Part shown: positions 25,019 to 33,618 of the stretch, piece by piece
Layout: each line of letters begins with the position of its first letter
How positions within the stretch are numbered: position 1 is the first letter of the stretch
NCBI GenBank assembly: GCA_009363175.1
Contig: CP045205.1
Span: 3,038,001 to 3,102,000 of the forward strand
DNA length: 64,000 nt
Direction of reading: 5' to 3'
DNA from: Citrobacter telavivensis
GTDB taxonomy: Bacteria; Pseudomonadota; Gammaproteobacteria; Enterobacterales; Enterobacteriaceae
Notes under the pieces: model-generated
Databases searched by the model: none
Told to the model about the DNA's origin: nothing
What the model saw: the letters and a program-made list of their open reading frames with translations, nothing else
Made by a program: the position numbers and the translations under genes

Positions 25019-25921
25019 ATGATCCATGTCGTAGGCCACCTTAATCCGGACAGTGATGCCATTTGTACCGCTTTTATGGCAGCGCGCTGGCTGAATATGC
25101 GCGGACTTCAGGCCACAGCCTGGCGTCTGGGCGAACCCAATCGCGAAACCCAGTTTCTGTTCGAGCGGGCCGGGCAGGATATACCGCCGTTGCTGGAAAT
25201 GCCGTTGACGGATCTCGACGTCTGGCTGGTGGATTTCACCGAGCCGACACAGGGGCCGGAAACCCTCCAGGAGAGCAATATCGTCGGCATTATCGACCAT
25301 CATCGCCTGGGCGGGCTGGTTACCCGCCTGCCGCCAGAGGTATGGATAAAGCCGGTGGGCAGCAGTGCCACGCTGTTGTGGCAACTGATGAGCCCAGAGA
25401 ACAGGGCGCAGATAACGCCTGCGCAGGCGTTATTGTTGTTGGGCGCGATACTGAGTGACACTGTCACGCTACGTTCGCCCACGACGACTGCGGATGACCG
25501 TCTGGTCGTCGAAGAACTGACAGCGCTTGCCGGGATTGATCTGACCGCGTTCAGCGCCGATCTGCTGAGCGCGAAAACCAGCGTTGAAGGATTGCGCGCC
25601 AGCGAGCTGCTGCAAAAGGATATCAAGCGTTTCACTATTAACGGTCAGCAGGTGAGCGTCGCACAGATTGAACTGTACGCGCTGAGCCAGGTCGCCGACA
25701 TGATGGACGCTCTGCGTGAGGAGATGACCGATTACGCGGCCCGCAGCGGGGCGGATTTGGTTGTGCTGATGCTGACCGACATCAACGTGGGCAATTCACA
25801 ACTCTGGTTCGCCGGCCCGCGCCAGCCTGAACTGGCGCAACCGGTAACAGTGGAAGGGATGTTGAGTCGTAAGAAACAGATGCTGCCGTGGCTGGAAAGT
25901 CATGTTGCGCAGATAAACTAG
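25019..25921 (+). CDS. Family II (Mn-dependent) inorganic pyrophosphatase
   Basis: A 300-residue DHH/DHHA2 phosphoesterase. Metal ligands appear in HLNPDSDA (residues 6-13), VDFTEP near 80 and the DHH triad IIDHHRLGG near 100; the C-terminal DHHA2 domain has the SRKKQ motif (near 285) that marks the active site of family II pyrophosphatases. It would hydrolyse pyrophosphate to phosphate with Mn2+ or Co2+. Enterobacteria normally rely on the unrelated family I enzyme Ppa, so this is an accessory or substitute enzyme. AGGCG precedes the ATG. It is divergent from ydcI and ends at a hairpin shared with pcaG. Confidence 0.9.
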   Translation: MIHVVGHLNPDSDAICTAFMAARWLNMRGLQATAWRLGEPNRETQFLFERAGQDIPPLLEMPLTDLDVWLVDFTEPTQGPETLQESNIVGIIDHHRLGGLVTRLPPEVWIKPVGSSATLLWQLMSPENRAQITPAQALLLLGAILSDTVTLRSPTTTADDRLVVEELTALAGIDLTAFSADLLSAKTSVEGLRASELLQKDIKRFTINGQQVSVAQIELYALSQVADMMDALREEMTDYAARSGADLVVLMLTDINVGNSQLWFAGPRQPELAQPVTVEGMLSRKKQMLPWLESHVAQIN

Positions 25922-25925
25922 ACAA

Positions 25926-25950
25926 AACGGGCTGACAGATTCAGCCCGTT
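25926..25950 (-). terminator. Terminator between the pyrophosphatase gene and pcaG
   Basis: A perfect 10-bp stem AACGGGCTGA/TCAGCCCGTT with a 5-base loop lies between the convergent genes. On the minus strand it runs into TTTTGTC, so it ends pcaHG transcription; it may act on both strands. Confidence 0.75.
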
Positions 25951-25962
25951 CCCTTGACGGCA

Positions 25963-26583
25963 TCAGACGTCAAAAAAGACGGTTTCATTTTCGCCCTGCA
26001 GGTGAATATCGAAGGTATAGACGGTCTCACTACCGCGCTGCTCGCGGCGGGCAATCAGGGTCTGACGGCGAACTTCCCATTCGATCAGATTGAGCACCGG
26101 ATCGTGCTGATTGGCTTCTTGTTCATCCGCAAAATAGAGGCGAGTATTCAGGCCAATGTTGATGCCGCGCGCAACAATCCACAGATTGACGTGCGGCGCC
26201 ATCGTACGGCCATCGCGTCCCACCACGCAGCCAGGTTTGATGGTGTCGAAACGCCAGACGCCGCTGTCGAAGTCGGAACAGGTTCGTCCCCAGCCGCGAA
26301 AATCCGCGTCGATCGGTTTTTCTTCCTGACGGTCCGCCGGATGGTTATAGCGTCCGTGGGCGTTGGCCTGCCAGATTTCCAGCAGCACATCGCGCACCGG
26401 CGTGCCTGAACCATCAATCACCCGGCCTTCAATCACGATGCGCTCGCCTTCGGTATGACTGTTGGTCAGTGTGGAACTGAAATTCTTCTCAAAGATGTGA
26501 AACCCTGCGGCGTCAGGCGCAAGCCCAATGTGCACATACGGTCCCGCCGTTTGCGAGGCGGTTTCCTGCAAATAGTCTTTCAT
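25963..26583 (-). CDS. pcaG: PcaG, protocatechuate 3,4-dioxygenase alpha chain
   Basis: A 206-residue intradiol ring-cleavage dioxygenase chain. It has the family core (EGRVIDGSGTPVRDVLLEIW, HGRYNHPAD, DTIKPG, APHVNLWIVARGI) but lacks the full iron-ligand set, as alpha chains do; the iron sits on the beta chain. Together PcaG and PcaH cleave protocatechuate to 3-carboxy-cis,cis-muconate. Its ATG overlaps the pcaH TGA (ATGA), so the two are coupled. No other beta-ketoadipate pathway gene is present in the window. Confidence 0.93.
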   Translation of the reverse strand: MKDYLQETASQTAGPYVHIGLAPDAAGFHIFEKNFSSTLTNSHTEGERIVIEGRVIDGSGTPVRDVLLEIWQANAHGRYNHPADRQEEKPIDADFRGWGRTCSDFDSGVWRFDTIKPGCVVGRDGRTMAPHVNLWIVARGINIGLNTRLYFADEQEANQHDPVLNLIEWEVRRQTLIARREQRGSETVYTFDIHLQGENETVFFDV

Positions 26584-27320
26584 CGCGAGCCCCCCTGAGT
26601 TCGGTTTTCAAATAAGGTGGCGCGCTGCCCGCGGAGCACGAGGTCAAAGCGATACGCCAGGCAATCGAGCGGTACGGCGGCGTGGGTATCCAGTTCGGCA
26701 ATCAGCGTGCGGATGGCGTCATCGTTATTGATGGTTTTCACAATCGGACACTGCTTGATCAGCGGATCGCCTTCAAAATACATTTGCGTAATCAAACGTT
26801 GGGCGAAAGCTTCACCGGAGAGTGAAAAGTGGATGTGCGAAGGACGCCAGTCACTGACCTGATTGCGCCACGGGTAGGGGCCGGGCTTGATGGTACGGAA
26901 AAAGTAATAGCCGTTCTCATCGGTTAACACCCGCCCGCAGCCGCCGAAGTTAGGGTCGATCGGTGCGAGGTACTGATCCTTCTTGTGGCGATAACGACCG
27001 CCGGCATTGGCCTGCCAGACTTCGACCAGCGTATTTTTCAACGGCCGACCAAAGCCATCACGCACATAGCCATGGACGATAATGCGCTCGCCAATCGGCA
27101 GGCCGTCTTTGGCGTAATTCATGATCAGGTCATTATCCAGCGGGCCAAGATCGTTGCTGCTAAAGACCGGTCCGGTGATTTCAGACAACGAGTTTTGTAA
27201 GGAGATCAGCGCGTTGCGCGGCGAGCGCAGAACGCTGGTTTTATAGCCGGGGGCAAAGGCCGGCGGATGGCTGTTATAGTCGCGATGGATCACCTCGCGA
27301 GAGGTCACTTTTTCACGCAT
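26580..27320 (-). CDS. pcaH: PcaH, protocatechuate 3,4-dioxygenase beta chain
   Basis: A 246-residue intradiol dioxygenase with the complete non-haem Fe(III) site: Tyr110 (GGRYRH), Tyr149 (GPYPW), His162 and His164 (SHIH). The spacing 39-13-2 is the same as in the Pseudomonas enzyme (Tyr408, Tyr447, His460, His462). The start at 27320 (MREKVTSREV) gives the family length; an upstream in-frame ATG at 27596 would add 92 unrelated residues across the intergenic region. It is divergent from ydcJ and first gene of the pcaHG pair. Confidence 0.94.
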   Translation of the reverse strand: MREKVTSREVIHRDYNSHPPAFAPGYKTSVLRSPRNALISLQNSLSEITGPVFSSNDLGPLDNDLIMNYAKDGLPIGERIIVHGYVRDGFGRPLKNTLVEVWQANAGGRYRHKKDQYLAPIDPNFGGCGRVLTDENGYYFFRTIKPGPYPWRNQVSDWRPSHIHFSLSGEAFAQRLITQMYFEGDPLIKQCPIVKTINNDDAIRTLIAELDTHAAVPLDCLAYRFDLVLRGQRATLFENRTQGGSR

Positions 27321-27557
27321 AGCGGACTCCGGTACAGGGAAGAGAGTTATTGTTTTATGCTTACCTGATGCAGTGTGTGTAAATGCATTGTTAATTAAAA
27401 GTGAATTTATGCCGTTTATTACATAACCAAAGGCTATATAAGGGCGCAGGGTCTGACGCAGAGCGAATTCAGGTGAGATCACACTTTGTAAATTCTTCCC
27501 CCCAGAGTGAATGGCGTTTCCTACACTCCAGGTAACATTCACTGGAGGCATGACATT

Positions 27558-28901
27558 ATGGCGAACACCATCACGGCAGATGAGATTCGGGAACACTTTT
27601 CGCAGGCAATGTCAGCCATGTACCAGCAGGAAGTTCCGCAGTATGGCACGCTGCTGGAACTGGTGGCGGATGTGAATCTGGCGGTCCTCGAAAATAACCC
27701 CACGCTGCATGAAAAACTGGCTAATGCAGATGAACTGGCGCGCCTCAACGTAGAACGTCATGGCGCTATTCGCGTCGGTACGGCAGAGGAACTGTCCACG
27801 CTGCGCCGCATGTTTGCCATCATGGGGATGTTTCCGGTCAGCTATTACGATCTCTCCCAGGCCGGGGTACCGGTGCACTCAACGGCATTCCGCCCGATTG
27901 ACGATGCCTCGCTGTCGCGAAATCCGTTTCGCGTCTTTACCTCGTTATTGCGTCTTGAACTGATTGAAAACGCCTCGTTGCGCCAGCGCGCGGCGGAGAT
28001 CCTCGCTCAGCGCGATATCTTTACGCCACGCTGTCGTGAACTGCTCGATGTCTGGGACAGCCAGAATGGGTTTAGTGCGTCACAGGCGCGCGAGTTTGTG
28101 AAAGAAGCGCTGGAAACCTTCCGCTGGCATCGTCATGCCACTGTGGATGACCAAACCTATCATGCGCTGCATAACGAACATCGACTGATCGCCGATGTGG
28201 TCTGTTTCCCCGGTTGTCACATTAACCACCTGACGCCCAGAACGCTGGATATCGACCGGGTGCAGTCGATGATGCCGGAATGTGGTATTGAACCGAAAAT
28301 CCTGATCGAAGGCCCACCGCGTCGTGACGTACCCATTCTGTTGCGCCAGACCAGTTTCAAAGCGCTGGAAGAACCGGTGCTGTTCGCTGGTGAAATGCAG
28401 GGGACGCATACGGCCCGCTTCGGCGAGATAGAACAACGCGGCGTGGCGCTGACGATCAAAGGGCGTCAGCTGTACGATGAATTATTGCGCAATGCCGGGA
28501 CGGGTAAAGATAACCTGACGCACCAACTGCACCTGCAGGAGGTGTTTAACGCGTTCCCGGACAGCGAATTTCTGTTGCGCCAGCAGGGGCTGGCATGGTT
28601 TCGCTATCGTCTGACGCCGTCAGGCGAAGCGCACCGCAAGGCGATTCATCCCGGTGACGATCCACAACCGCACATTGAACGTGGCTGGGTGCAGGCGCAG
28701 CCCATCACCTATGAAGATTTCCTGCCGGTCAGCGCGGCGGGGATTTTCCAGTCGAATCTGGGGAATGAAACTCAGGCGCGCAGTCATGGCAATGCCAGTC
28801 GCGAGGCCTTTGAACAGGCGTTGGGCTGTCCGGTGTTTGACGAGTTTGTGTTGTACCAGGAAGCGGAAGAACGCAGCAAACGGCGTTGCGGCCTGCTTTA
28901 A
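27558..28901 (+). CDS. ydcJ: YdcJ, 2-oxoadipate dioxygenase/decarboxylase (HglS) family
   Basis: A 447-residue DUF1338 protein that matches E. coli YdcJ in length and almost all of its sequence (MANTITADEIREHFSQAMSA). The family is now known as HglS, an Fe(II) enzyme with a vicinal-oxygen-chelate fold that turns 2-oxoadipate into D-2-hydroxyglutarate in D-lysine catabolism. Conserved His and Glu metal ligands fall in VPVHSTAFRP and FPGCHINHLTPRTLD. The start at 27558 follows GGAGGCATGACATT. It is divergent from pcaH and followed after 39 bases by a carboxylesterase gene. Substrate in this organism is inferred from the family. Confidence 0.93.
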   Translation: MANTITADEIREHFSQAMSAMYQQEVPQYGTLLELVADVNLAVLENNPTLHEKLANADELARLNVERHGAIRVGTAEELSTLRRMFAIMGMFPVSYYDLSQAGVPVHSTAFRPIDDASLSRNPFRVFTSLLRLELIENASLRQRAAEILAQRDIFTPRCRELLDVWDSQNGFSASQAREFVKEALETFRWHRHATVDDQTYHALHNEHRLIADVVCFPGCHINHLTPRTLDIDRVQSMMPECGIEPKILIEGPPRRDVPILLRQTSFKALEEPVLFAGEMQGTHTARFGEIEQRGVALTIKGRQLYDELLRNAGTGKDNLTHQLHLQEVFNAFPDSEFLLRQQGLAWFRYRLTPSGEAHRKAIHPGDDPQPHIERGWVQAQPITYEDFLPVSAAGIFQSNLGNETQARSHGNASREAFEQALGCPVFDEFVLYQEAEERSKRRCGLL

Positions 28902-28940
28902 TCCAGGTATCCTGTAGGGATCTGCGATTAACGGGTAAAC

Positions 28941-30455
28941 ATGGACATGGTCAATCCCAGCATTCCACTGATTAAAACGGTGCAGGGCCAGTTGATGGGT
29001 GTTGTACAGGATGACACCCACCTCTGGCGCGGCATTCCTTACGCCGCGCCGCCAACGGGTGAACGACGCTGGCGAGCACCTCAACCGGTCGCCCCCTGGT
29101 CCGGGGTTCGTGACGCCAGTACCTTCTCCAGTGCAAGCTGGCAGGACATTGAATACTGCAAAGAGTTGGGCGGCGGCGATCCGGGCGCTTTTTCTGAAGA
29201 TTGTCTCTATCTCAACGTCTGGTCTCCGGCGAAACGTCATCAGCCGCTTCCGGTAATGGTCTGGCTGCACGGCGGTGGCTACACCATCGGTGCCGGCAAT
29301 CTGCCACCTTATGACGGCGTTGCGCTGGCGAAGCGTGACGTGGTTGTCGTTACCGTCAATTATCGCCTCGGTCATCTCGGCTTTTTTGCCCATCCGGCGC
29401 TGGAAGGCGAAGAGGGCGAGTGCCTCAATAACTTCGCGCTGCTCGACCAGATTGCCGCGCTGCGCTGGGTTCAGGAAAACATCGCCGCGTTCGGCGGCGA
29501 TCCGCAAAACGTCACGCTGTTTGGGGAGTCGGCCGGGGCGCGCAGCGTACTCTCGCTGTTAGCCTCTCCGCGCGGGAAAGGGCTGTTTCATAAAGCGATT
29601 GTACAGAGCGGCTACACGCTGCCGGACACGCCTCGCGAGATTGCCCTGGAAAACGGTGTTGCGCTGGCAGAGCACTTTGGCTTGCAGAACGCGACGGCGG
29701 AACAACTTCGCGCCATTCCGGCTGAGGCATTCTGGCCGCTGGGCGCGCCGTATAAAATTGCGCCGACGCCCATCTCCGGCGATGCAATACTGCCGGAACC
29801 GATGCTGGACGTCTTTTTTGCCGCCAGACAACACCCAATGCCCATGATGATTGGCTCGAACAGCGATGAAGCCAGCGTGATGGCCGTCTTTGGCATCGAC
29901 CTTGCCGGGCAAATCCAGAAACTACGTCGTGAACGCAGGCTGGGACTCGGCCTGATTAAGCTGCTGTATCCGGGTGTGAAGGGCGATGAAGAGCTGGGGC
30001 GGCATGTGTGTCGGGATATGGCGTTTACGGCATTGGGCTATGTGGTGATGCAGGCGCAGCAGCGGGTTGGCGAACCGTGCTGGCGTTACTGGTTCGATTA
30101 CGTTGCGGAAACGGAGCATCACACCTACGCCAACGGCGCATGGCATGGCAATGAAGTGCCTTATGTTTTTGATACATTGATGCTCGCCGAGCCCTCGCGC
30201 AATTACGTGAACGCTAACGATCTCGCTTTTGCCGCCCACGTTGCGGATTACTGGGTCAATTTCGCCCGTCATGCCAGCCGGTCTTGCGATGTGCTTCACG
30301 GACCGGTCCGCTGGCCTGCCTGTATTCAGGGCCGCGATCGGTTGTTGCGCATTGGGCTGAACAAGTTCGCCGGATTTAAGGTTGAGAACCGGTTCATGCG
30401 GGCGCGGCTTTCGCTCTTTAAACGGGTGATGGCCCACCATGTCAGTCTCGACTAA
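28941..30455 (+). CDS. Type-B carboxylesterase/lipase
   Basis: A 504-residue alpha/beta-hydrolase of the carboxylesterase B (PnbA) family. The nucleophile elbow is GESAGA with Ser197; the oxyanion hole is HGGGYTIG near residue 110; the acid is in SNSDEAS near 315; the catalytic His lies in AWHGNEVPYVF near 400. No signal peptide, so it is cytoplasmic. It lies 39 bases after ydcJ in the same direction and may be co-transcribed. It is absent from this place in K-12. It probably hydrolyses aryl or alkyl esters; a stem GCACAA/TTGTGC follows at 30460-30480. Confidence 0.9.
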   Translation: MDMVNPSIPLIKTVQGQLMGVVQDDTHLWRGIPYAAPPTGERRWRAPQPVAPWSGVRDASTFSSASWQDIEYCKELGGGDPGAFSEDCLYLNVWSPAKRHQPLPVMVWLHGGGYTIGAGNLPPYDGVALAKRDVVVVTVNYRLGHLGFFAHPALEGEEGECLNNFALLDQIAALRWVQENIAAFGGDPQNVTLFGESAGARSVLSLLASPRGKGLFHKAIVQSGYTLPDTPREIALENGVALAEHFGLQNATAEQLRAIPAEAFWPLGAPYKIAPTPISGDAILPEPMLDVFFAARQHPMPMMIGSNSDEASVMAVFGIDLAGQIQKLRRERRLGLGLIKLLYPGVKGDEELGRHVCRDMAFTALGYVVMQAQQRVGEPCWRYWFDYVAETEHHTYANGAWHGNEVPYVFDTLMLAEPSRNYVNANDLAFAAHVADYWVNFARHASRSCDVLHGPVRWPACIQGRDRLLRIGLNKFAGFKVENRFMRARLSLFKRVMAHHVSLD

Positions 30456-30561
30456 CTTTGCACAAGCTGAAAGTTTGTGCGGGAAAATTTACGTGGGAAT
30501 CAGTCTGTTCTCATCGACACGAAATATTTTCCGTTTTGTTCAGATAATCAGCGGCCAACAA

Positions 30562-30590
30562 TTGGATTCTTAATGAATTTTGTCTAGAGT
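30562..30590 (+). promoter_or_regulatory. Sigma-70-type promoter of opgD
   Basis: TTGGAT (30562-30567), a 17-base spacer and TAGAGT (30585-30590) lie about 85 bases before opgD. The rest of the 220-base gap shows only the stem after the esterase gene. Confidence 0.45.
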
Positions 30591-30675
30591 GAGCGGTCAG
30601 AATTATGCAACTTCTTGCCGCTGTCGAGCGCCAGCGCGGGACCCTTCACATGACCAGAAGGATTTACTTTCAGGT

Positions 30676-32331
30676 ATGAATCGCAGACGATTTATTAAAG
30701 GTTCAATGGCAATGGCCGCCGTGTGCGGTACCAGCGGTATTGCTTCACTCTTCACCCGTGCTGCTTATGCGGCGGAATCCGACATTGCAGACGGACAAAC
30801 CGTCCGCTTTGATTTTTCCGTACTGCAATCCATGGCGCACGATCTCGCGCAGAAACCGTGGGGCGGTGCGCCGCGTGCGTTGCCTAATACGCTGGCGAAT
30901 CTGACGCCGCAGGCCTACAACAGTATTCAGTACGATGCCGCGCAATCGCTGTGGAACAACGTCGAAGACCGCCAGTTGGATGCGCAGTTCTTCCACGTCG
31001 GGATGGGCTTTCGTCGCCGCGTACGCATGTTCTCCGTTGATTCCAGCACCCATCAGGCGCGTGAGATCCACTTCCGTCCGGAACTGTTTAAATACAATGA
31101 TGCCGGCGTTGATACCAAACAACTGGAAGGGCAAACCGATCTCGGCTTTGCCGGTTTTCGCGTCTTCAAAGCGCCCGAACTGGCGCGTCGCGACGTCGTC
31201 TCCTTCCTTGGCGCAAGCTATTTCCGTGCGGTTGATGATACCTATCAGTACGGGCTTTCCGCGCGCGGTCTGGCAATTGACACCTACACCGACACCAAAG
31301 AAGAGTTCCCGGATTTCACCGCCTTCTGGTTCGATACGGTGAAACCAGGCGCCACCTCGTTTACCGTGTACGCGCTGCTGGACAGCCCGAGCATCACCGG
31401 TGCCTATAAGTTCGTGATTCACTGCGAGAAGAGCCAGGTGATCATGGATGTCGAAAATCGTCTCTATGCCCGCAAAGACATCAAACAGTTGGGCATCGCC
31501 CCGATGACCAGTATGTTCAGCTGCGGCAATAACGAACGCCGCATGTGCGACACCATTCATCCGCAGATCCACGACTCCGATCGACTGGCGATGTGGCGCG
31601 GTAACGGCGAGTGGATCTGCCGCCCGCTGAACAATCCGCAGAAGCTGCAATTCAACGCCTATACCGATAACAATCCGAAAGGGTTCGGCCTGCTGCAACT
31701 GGACCGCGATTTTACCCACTATCAGGACATCATGGGCTGGTACAACAAGCGCCCAAGCCTGTGGGTTGAACCGCGTAACCAGTGGGGCAAAGGCACCATC
31801 GGCCTGATGGAGATCCCGACGACTGGCGAAACGCTGGATAACGTGGTCTGCTTCTGGCAGCCGGAAAAAGCCATCGAAGCGGGTGACGAGCTGGAATACA
31901 AATACCGTCTGTACTGGAGCGCACAGCCGCCGGTCCGTTCGCCGCTGGCGCGCGTGATGGCGACCCGCACCGGTATGGGTGGATTCCCGGAAGGCTGGGC
32001 ACCGGGTGAGCACTATCCGGAGAAATGGGCACGGCGTTTTGCGGTCGATTTCGTGGGTGGCGATCTGAAAGCGGCCGCGCCGAAAGGCATTGAGCCGGTG
32101 ATTACGTTGTCCAGCGGTGAAGCGAAACAGATTGAGATCCTCTACGTTGAACCGTTTGACGGTTATCGCATCCAGTTCGACTGGTACCCGACGTCTGACT
32201 CGACCGATCCGGTGGATATGCGTATGTTCCTGCGCTGTCAGGGAGAGGCGATCAGTGAAACCTGGCTGTATCAGTATTTCCCGCCTGCGCCGGATAAACG
32301 TAACTACGTCGACGACCGCGTGATGCGTTAA
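30676..32331 (+). CDS. opgD: OpgD (MdoD), osmoregulated periplasmic glucan protein
   Basis: A 551-residue periplasmic protein of the OpgD/OpgG family. The N-terminus is a Tat signal (NRRRFIKG, hydrophobic segment, AYA cleavage near residue 31). The mature part has the long beta-sandwich catalytic-like domain (FFHVGMGFRRRVRMFSVDS) and an Ig-like C-terminal domain. OpgD is known to set the length of osmoregulated periplasmic glucans, and recent work assigns it beta-1,2-glucanase activity. The start at 30676 follows AGG and gives the twin-arginine at the extreme N-terminus; the upstream start at 30580 is rejected for that reason. Confidence 0.95.
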   Translation: MNRRRFIKGSMAMAAVCGTSGIASLFTRAAYAAESDIADGQTVRFDFSVLQSMAHDLAQKPWGGAPRALPNTLANLTPQAYNSIQYDAAQSLWNNVEDRQLDAQFFHVGMGFRRRVRMFSVDSSTHQAREIHFRPELFKYNDAGVDTKQLEGQTDLGFAGFRVFKAPELARRDVVSFLGASYFRAVDDTYQYGLSARGLAIDTYTDTKEEFPDFTAFWFDTVKPGATSFTVYALLDSPSITGAYKFVIHCEKSQVIMDVENRLYARKDIKQLGIAPMTSMFSCGNNERRMCDTIHPQIHDSDRLAMWRGNGEWICRPLNNPQKLQFNAYTDNNPKGFGLLQLDRDFTHYQDIMGWYNKRPSLWVEPRNQWGKGTIGLMEIPTTGETLDNVVCFWQPEKAIEAGDELEYKYRLYWSAQPPVRSPLARVMATRTGMGGFPEGWAPGEHYPEKWARRFAVDFVGGDLKAAAPKGIEPVITLSSGEAKQIEILYVEPFDGYRIQFDWYPTSDSTDPVDMRMFLRCQGEAISETWLYQYFPPAPDKRNYVDDRVMR

Positions 32332-32339
32332 TCGACGCC

Positions 32340-32366
32340 GACGCCCTTCGTTATGCGAAGGGCGTC
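32340..32366 (+). terminator. Hairpin after opgD
   Basis: A perfect 11-bp stem GACGCCCTTCG/CGAAGGGCGTC with a 5-base loop follows the opgD stop by 8 bases. No T-run follows, so it may act as an mRNA 3' stabiliser or a weak terminator. Confidence 0.5.
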
Positions 32367-32497
32367 ATCAGAGATGAGCGTGAAATATCTGTACAGGAAT
32401 TAAACACGATCCCGTTCGCATTTTTCCCTAAGTCAAATGAGTAAGCTGAAGGAGTGTATTTCTTATACACATGGTTTATCACTAACAGGGAGAGCGT

Positions 32498-32722
32498 ATG
32501 TTTCCAGAATACAGAGATCTGATTTCCCGACTGAAATCCGAGAATCCTCGCTTTCTGTCTCTTTTCGAAAAGCACAACAACCTTGATCATGAAATTGCCA
32601 GGCTGGAAGGTTCCGATGGTCGGGGATACAATCTCGAAGTCGTTCGTCTGAAAAAACAGAAACTCCAGCTTAAGGACGATATGCTCAAAATACTGCAGAA
32701 AGAAAGCGTTGATGCGGGGTAA
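32498..32722 (+). CDS. ydcH: YdcH, DUF465 small coiled-coil protein
   Basis: A 74-residue charged helical protein with the DUF465 pattern (FEKHNNLDHEIARLEG, then LKKQKLQLKDDML). It matches E. coli YdcH. Function is unknown; a two-helix coiled coil is expected. GGAGAG precedes the ATG. In K-12 rimL comes next; here the sgc operon lies between. Confidence 0.92.
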   Translation: MFPEYRDLISRLKSENPRFLSLFEKHNNLDHEIARLEGSDGRGYNLEVVRLKKQKLQLKDDMLKILQKESVDAG

Positions 32723-32745
32723 TCCGCGTTGATGAGCCGCTAACC

Positions 32746-32815
32746 GCACAGAAGGAAAACCACGCTTTTTCCTTCTGTGTCAGCAAGCTAAGCCGCCGGC
32801 CCTGGCGGCTTTTTT
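32746..32815 (+). terminator. Tandem hairpins after ydcH
   Basis: The first stem is ACACAGAAGG/CCTTCTGTGT (32746-32780). The second, AGCCGCC/GGCGGCT (32791-32810) with a run of T residues, is a standard intrinsic terminator. They end ydcH transcription 12 bases before the convergent sgcR. Confidence 0.85.
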
Positions 32816-32826
32816 GTGCCTGTCAT

Positions 32827-33603
32827 TCAGCGATGTGGCAACACCAGATGACATCCCGCGTGGGTGTAGCGCTGCACAATGTCATCCGCGAGCGCGCTGT
32901 CGCTGATGATCGTTTTAATACATGAGAGCGTGGCCACCGCGTGAGGTTCGACGGCATCAAACTTTGAATGATCGGCCATCAGCACCACGTCGCGGGCGCG
33001 TTGAATAATCCGCGTTTTAACGCCGACTTCGAACATCGTCGCGTTGGTGATCCCCGTTGCCAGCGACAGCGCATCGCAGGAGATAAAGGCCCGTTCTACC
33101 GAAAACGCATTGATCATCTCCAGCGCCAGGCTCTCACCCACCGAAAAGTAACCCGGACGAATCAGTCCGCCGATGATGTAGCTCTCGACGTGCGGAAAAC
33201 AGCCCAGCTCATTGGCGATTTTGATGTCGTTACAGATGACTTTCACCCGCGCATCGGCCAGACATTTCGCCAGTTCCAGACAGGTGGAACCGGAATCAAG
33301 AAAGAAACAGTCGCCGTCTTTGATCATCGTGCGGGCCAGGGCGGCAATCTCTTTTTTGGCCTCCGCCTGCAATGTCCGTTTGACATCAAAAACATACTCT
33401 TTGTCATCCATGCTGTCGTCAAAATCAAGGCTGCCGTGACCGCGAATCATGCCGGGATACTGGCTGGCGATATACTGGAAATCACGACGGACGGTGGCCT
33501 CCGCATAGCCAAACAGTTCCATGGCCTGCTGGGTAGAGAGATGACGATGCTGCCACAGATAGTGCAGCATCTGTTTGATACGGTCAGGGCGCTGTTGGCT
33601 CAT
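32827..33603 (-). CDS. sgcR: SgcR, DeoR-family regulator
   Basis: A 258-residue DeoR-type regulator: N-terminal winged helix (LSTQQAMELFGYAEATVRRDF), then a sugar-phosphate-sensing domain with the family signature DSGSTCLELAKCL near residue 100. It is the last gene of the sgc operon, 15 bases after sgcE, as in E. coli. AGAGGAG precedes the ATG. It presumably represses the operon until a phosphorylated sugar derivative is made. Confidence 0.92.
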   Translation of the reverse strand: MSQQRPDRIKQMLHYLWQHRHLSTQQAMELFGYAEATVRRDFQYIASQYPGMIRGHGSLDFDDSMDDKEYVFDVKRTLQAEAKKEIAALARTMIKDGDCFFLDSGSTCLELAKCLADARVKVICNDIKIANELGCFPHVESYIIGGLIRPGYFSVGESLALEMINAFSVERAFISCDALSLATGITNATMFEVGVKTRIIQRARDVVLMADHSKFDAVEPHAVATLSCIKTIISDSALADDIVQRYTHAGCHLVLPHR

Positions 33604-33618
33604 CGAAGCAATCTCCTC

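Noticed and set aside
27471..27490. A CRP site in GGTGAGATCACAC before ydcJ
   Set aside because: The half-sites are only two bases apart, whereas CRP needs six.
27321..27596. Longer start for pcaH at 27596
   Set aside because: It adds 92 residues with no similarity and covers the promoter region shared with ydcJ.
28620..29507. A 295-codon frame opposite ydcJ and the esterase gene
   Set aside because: It bridges two real genes on the other strand and matches no family; frame arises from GC-rich codon use.
30580..30675. Longer start for opgD at 30580
   Set aside because: It would put 32 residues before the twin-arginine signal and lacks a ribosome site.
30745..32013. A 422-codon open frame opposite opgD
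   Set aside because: It is the complement of the conserved opgD coding region and shows no protein family pattern.
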